In this document: positions 28,797-30,696 of the stretch, piece after piece
How the letters are laid out: each line of letters opens with the position of its first letter
Position numbering within the stretch: position 1 is the first letter of the stretch
Virus record (IMG/VR): IMGVR_UViG_3300036801_000020
Coordinates: 1-30,696 of that record
Direction: 5' to 3' (one strand)
Length of the DNA stretch: 30,696 nucleotides
Source of the DNA: a virus
Program-made: the position numbers and the translations under genes
Notes under the pieces: generated by a model
What the model saw: the letters and a program-made list of their open reading frames with translations, nothing else
Told to the model about the DNA's origin: nothing
Database searches by the model: none

Positions 28797-29075
28797 TCAA
28801 TCCGCCAACTTCTGCCATCTACCCAGCGTTCGCTCCGAGATGCCAAGGTGTTCGGCGATCTGGGCGTTCGTGGCGTCGGCGCCGAGCTCCTTGCGCGCCA
28901 GCCGGAGTCGCGGACGGATCTGCCCTGCGTCGAGTTTGGGCCGTCCACTTTCCTGGTCCTTGGTCGCTAGCGGCGGTTCGTCGCCACGCTGAGTCCACGG
29001 CAGAGCCGGGTCACGCCCGCAATGCGAGCACAGACCCGGCTCAGTGGCACTTGCGCACCAGCCGCAGACGATCAC
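28797..29075 (-). CDS. Zinc/HTH protein inside the head gene cluster
   Basis: 92 residues from a GTG at 29075; longer frames reaching 29276 run antisense to the decoration gene. It opens with a zinc ribbon (CGWC...CSHC, C-x2-C and C-x2-C) and ends with a helix-turn-helix, ATNAQIAEHLGISERTLGRW. A DNA-binding protein is unusual between capsid and connector genes. It may regulate late genes, or be packaged. Confidence 0.65.
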   Translation of the reverse strand: MIVCGWCASATEPGLCSHCGRDPALPWTQRGDEPPLATKDQESGRPKLDAGQIRPRLRLARKELGADATNAQIAEHLGISERTLGRWQKLAD

Positions 29076-29088
29076 GCGAGGCTGGGGC

Positions 29089-29736
29089 CTAGCTCGTCTT
29101 AAGCCAGATATTCGTCCCGTCAGCCGTCGTATCCAGGACTGATCCGCCCGACGTGGCGGCGTGCTGGAAGTAGGTAACGGTCGGAGTCTTGACGTAGGCC
29201 GTCGTATCGACAGATACGCCTGCGACGCCCGACGCGGACTTGTACAGGAGCTTGATGGTGTCACCGTCCTGGACACCGGCTACGCCTGTAGTGGCGCAGA
29301 CGTCGATGTCTTCGGCGGTGCCTCCGGTGTAGTCGTGAGCACCCACGATGATGTTCGGGATGATCGCGAGGTTCACCAAGTCGGCGATGCCGCGACCCTT
29401 GAGGAAGGCGGCGCTGCCGTCTGCCGTGTTGGTGCTGATCGTCGCCAGGGCGGCGTCCGAGTAAAGCTCGAACGTCGATGAGCTCTTGTACTTGACGTAC
29501 CAGCGCGTTCCGACGCCACCGACGACGGCGCCCATTGCCGATTGGTACAGGCAATAAACGATGTCACCACTGACAAGGCCGTGCGCCGTCAGCGTCCATA
29601 GCTGCTCGGATACGCCGCCGGTGTAGTCACCGGAGGCGTACTTGACGTTGGCTGAGGTCGCGTAGTCCGTCGCGCGGTCGAACATTCCGGCCGCGGTCAG
29701 GTTGCTCGCCGGAGCGGGCAGGTTAGGGGTTGGCAT
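29089..29736 (-). CDS. Putative head decoration protein with two similar domains
   Basis: 215 residues, preceded by AGGAG nine bases before the ATG, directly after the capsid gene. Two halves share a pattern: a D/GYTGG start, a G-DIV/TI-L-YKS/YQS strand, then an xYVKxxS/T region and an SAAFLK or TNIWLK end (roughly residues 36-115 and 128-213). Both are beta-rich and Ser/Thr/Gly rich. The position and fold pattern suggest a capsid-binding cement protein or head fibre; no known family is recognised. Confidence 0.55.
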   Translation of the reverse strand: MPTPNLPAPASNLTAAGMFDRATDYATSANVKYASGDYTGGVSEQLWTLTAHGLVSGDIVYCLYQSAMGAVVGGVGTRWYVKYKSSSTFELYSDAALATISTNTADGSAAFLKGRGIADLVNLAIIPNIIVGAHDYTGGTAEDIDVCATTGVAGVQDGDTIKLLYKSASGVAGVSVDTTAYVKTPTVTYFQHAATSGGSVLDTTADGTNIWLKTS

Positions 29737-29764
29737 TTCTGCGGTCTCCTTTCGCTTCTATCGC

Positions 29765-30696
29765 TTAGGAGGCTGCGTCAGCGGTAACGCTGGTGTAGTC
29801 GGAGACGCTGTAAGCGTTGGCGTCCTGGACGTTGGAGTCGGCCCGCGCCCATGCGTGGTAAGCGACCTGTCGCGACTTGATCGCGGTGTACGGATCGACG
29901 TCGATCTGCACGCCACGGACGTAGCGGATGATGAAGCCGCGCTTCATGTCACCGAATGCCACGTTTGTGCCGGCTGCCTGATCGAGGTAGACCGGATACC
30001 CGAGGAGTGAGCCGGAAGGCCCGGCCGCTCCGCTCGAGTTTGCGGCGGGGATGAACAACGGGCGACCGTTGCCGTCGACTGAGCCGAGCACCTTGGCGAG
30101 GTTGGTGTCCGACATCAGCCACGAAACATCGCCGTCGATGTTGTCGTCGCGGTATGCCTGATCGACCTGGAAGAAGTGCTCTTGCACCGCCGCGAAGAAG
30201 GTCGTCGCGGTCATCACGTCAGCGGACTTGGCGAACAAGCCCAGCGGCTCATTCGATCCGGTTCCGTTGGCGAACTCTGCGGCCATCTTGCGACCGAGAC
30301 GTTCAGCGAGACGATCGCTGATGAAGTTCTCTAGCGGGATGGCCGAGTCCTGGAGCAGTTCCTTGGAGACGAGCAGGGGCAGATTGCCCGTGCCTGTCGC
30401 GTCGAAGCTGTACGCACCGAGCGTGACCGACCCGAAGACCAGATCGGCGCCGCCGCCGCTGGCGGCTGAGCCTTCCGTCGCGATGACTGCGCTGTTTGCG
30501 GTGTCATCCACTGACGGCCAGCGGAGTGGCTGCCCGTCTCCGGTGGTGATCGAATCGGCGAGCTTCTGCACGCCACCAAACGCCTTCATCCGAACCACGA
30601 TGCGGTTCAGGAAGCCATCCGGGACGCTGTAGCCGCCCTGCGTGCCGTCGCCGGCGATCGCCTGGGCGAACTGCGCCATGTTTTCCCTGTCGCCGG
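29765..30696 (-). CDS. Prohead protease fused to major capsid protein, C-terminal part
   Basis: In the window this is the end of the same 595-residue gene that begins at 983 and crosses the contig junction. This piece has the HK97-gp5 capsid fold: GGYSVPDGFLNRIVVRMKAF (N-arm and the opening of the fold), then AVIATEGSAASGGGADLVFG, the A/P-domain part with LLVSKELLQDSAIPLENFIS, and the family stretch FANGTGSNEPLGLF. It ends SVSDYTSVTADAAS. Bases 30570-30696 duplicate 1-127. The ATG at 30679 is internal to the fusion, and could at most act as a secondary start that would give a capsid fragment. Confidence 0.9.
   Translation of the reverse strand, partial: GDRENMAQFAQAIAGDGTQGGYSVPDGFLNRIVVRMKAFGGVQKLADSITTGDGQPLRWPSVDDTANSAVIATEGSAASGGGADLVFGSVTLGAYSFDATGTGNLPLLVSKELLQDSAIPLENFISDRLAERLGRKMAAEFANGTGSNEPLGLFAKSADVMTATTFFAAVQEHFFQVDQAYRDDNIDGDVSWLMSDTNLAKVLGSVDGNGRPLFIPAANSSGAAGPSGSLLGYPVYLDQAAGTNVAFGDMKRGFIIRYVRGVQIDVDPYTAIKSRQVAYHAWARADSNVQDANAYSVSDYTSVTADAAS
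30570..30696. repeat. Direct terminal repeat, right copy (contig overlap)
   Basis: Identical to bases 1-127. The non-redundant genome is therefore 30,569 bp and can be closed into a circle within the capsid gene without disturbing its frame. Confidence 0.95.

Noticed and set aside
1-30696. CRISPR arrays, insertion sequences, complete tRNA or rRNA genes
   Set aside because: None were seen; the repeats found are too few or coding in nature.

Overview
The window is a complete or near-complete genome of a small temperate tailed phage with HK97-type head genes and a long-tail (siphovirus-like) gene set. Bases 1-127 recur exactly at 30570-30696, so the contig closes into a circle of about 30,569 bp. 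The break falls inside the capsid gene. The DNA is GC-rich, GTG starts are frequent, gene overlaps are pervasive, and the attachment site matches the 3' half of a tRNA-His gene with an encoded CCA. Together these suggest a high-GC, probably actinobacterial, host; that is an inference. All genes but one are on the minus strand, so the genome reads from high to low coordinates.

Early region (about 20040 down to 9699). A sigma70-like promoter (TTGACA, 18 bp, TAGTGT) ends 7 bp before an ATG, so the first mRNA is probably leaderless. It drives a chain of about 23 genes, most joined by 4-base ATGA/GTGA overlaps. They are an XRE-like HTH regulator, small proteins, a RecT-like annealing protein, a short C5-cytosine methyltransferase-like protein, a HerA/DUF87-like ATPase between two related small winged-helix proteins, a replication-organiser-like protein, a VRR-NUC nuclease, an HNH protein, a class-beta DNA methyltransferase, an excisionase and a tyrosine integrase. 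No DNA polymerase, DnaB-type helicase or primase was recognised, so replication probably depends on the host.

Attachment and switch region (9700 to 9166). attP carries the tRNA-His 3' half and flanking short repeats. Beside it lie a small HTH protein, which is the best candidate lysogeny regulator because no CI-type repressor was recognised, and a non-coding stretch with three inverted repeats.

Lysis and accessory region (9165 to 5473). It holds five small membrane proteins (holin candidates), a beta-helix protein, a putative C39-like cysteine peptidase (endolysin candidate), two related small proteins, an acidic peptide and an HNH endonuclease. The only plus-strand gene (5303-5470) has a strong ribosome-binding site and its own hairpin, and looks like a moron.

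Packaging, head and tail (5268 down to 1, then 30696 down to 20112). The order is endonuclease VII-like protein, TerS, TerL, small HTH protein, portal, a fused prohead protease-major capsid protein of 595 residues, a two-domain putative decoration protein, a zinc/HTH protein, connector and tail-completion proteins, two related tail-tube proteins, a chaperone-position protein, a short tape measure and one 1211-residue tail-tip/fibre protein.

Most unusual points: the protease-capsid fusion; the HerA-like ATPase with duplicated winged-helix domains flanked by related HTH proteins; duplicated small proteins in several modules; a methyltransferase-like N-terminus on a small lysis-region protein; and a moron-like gene on the opposite strand.
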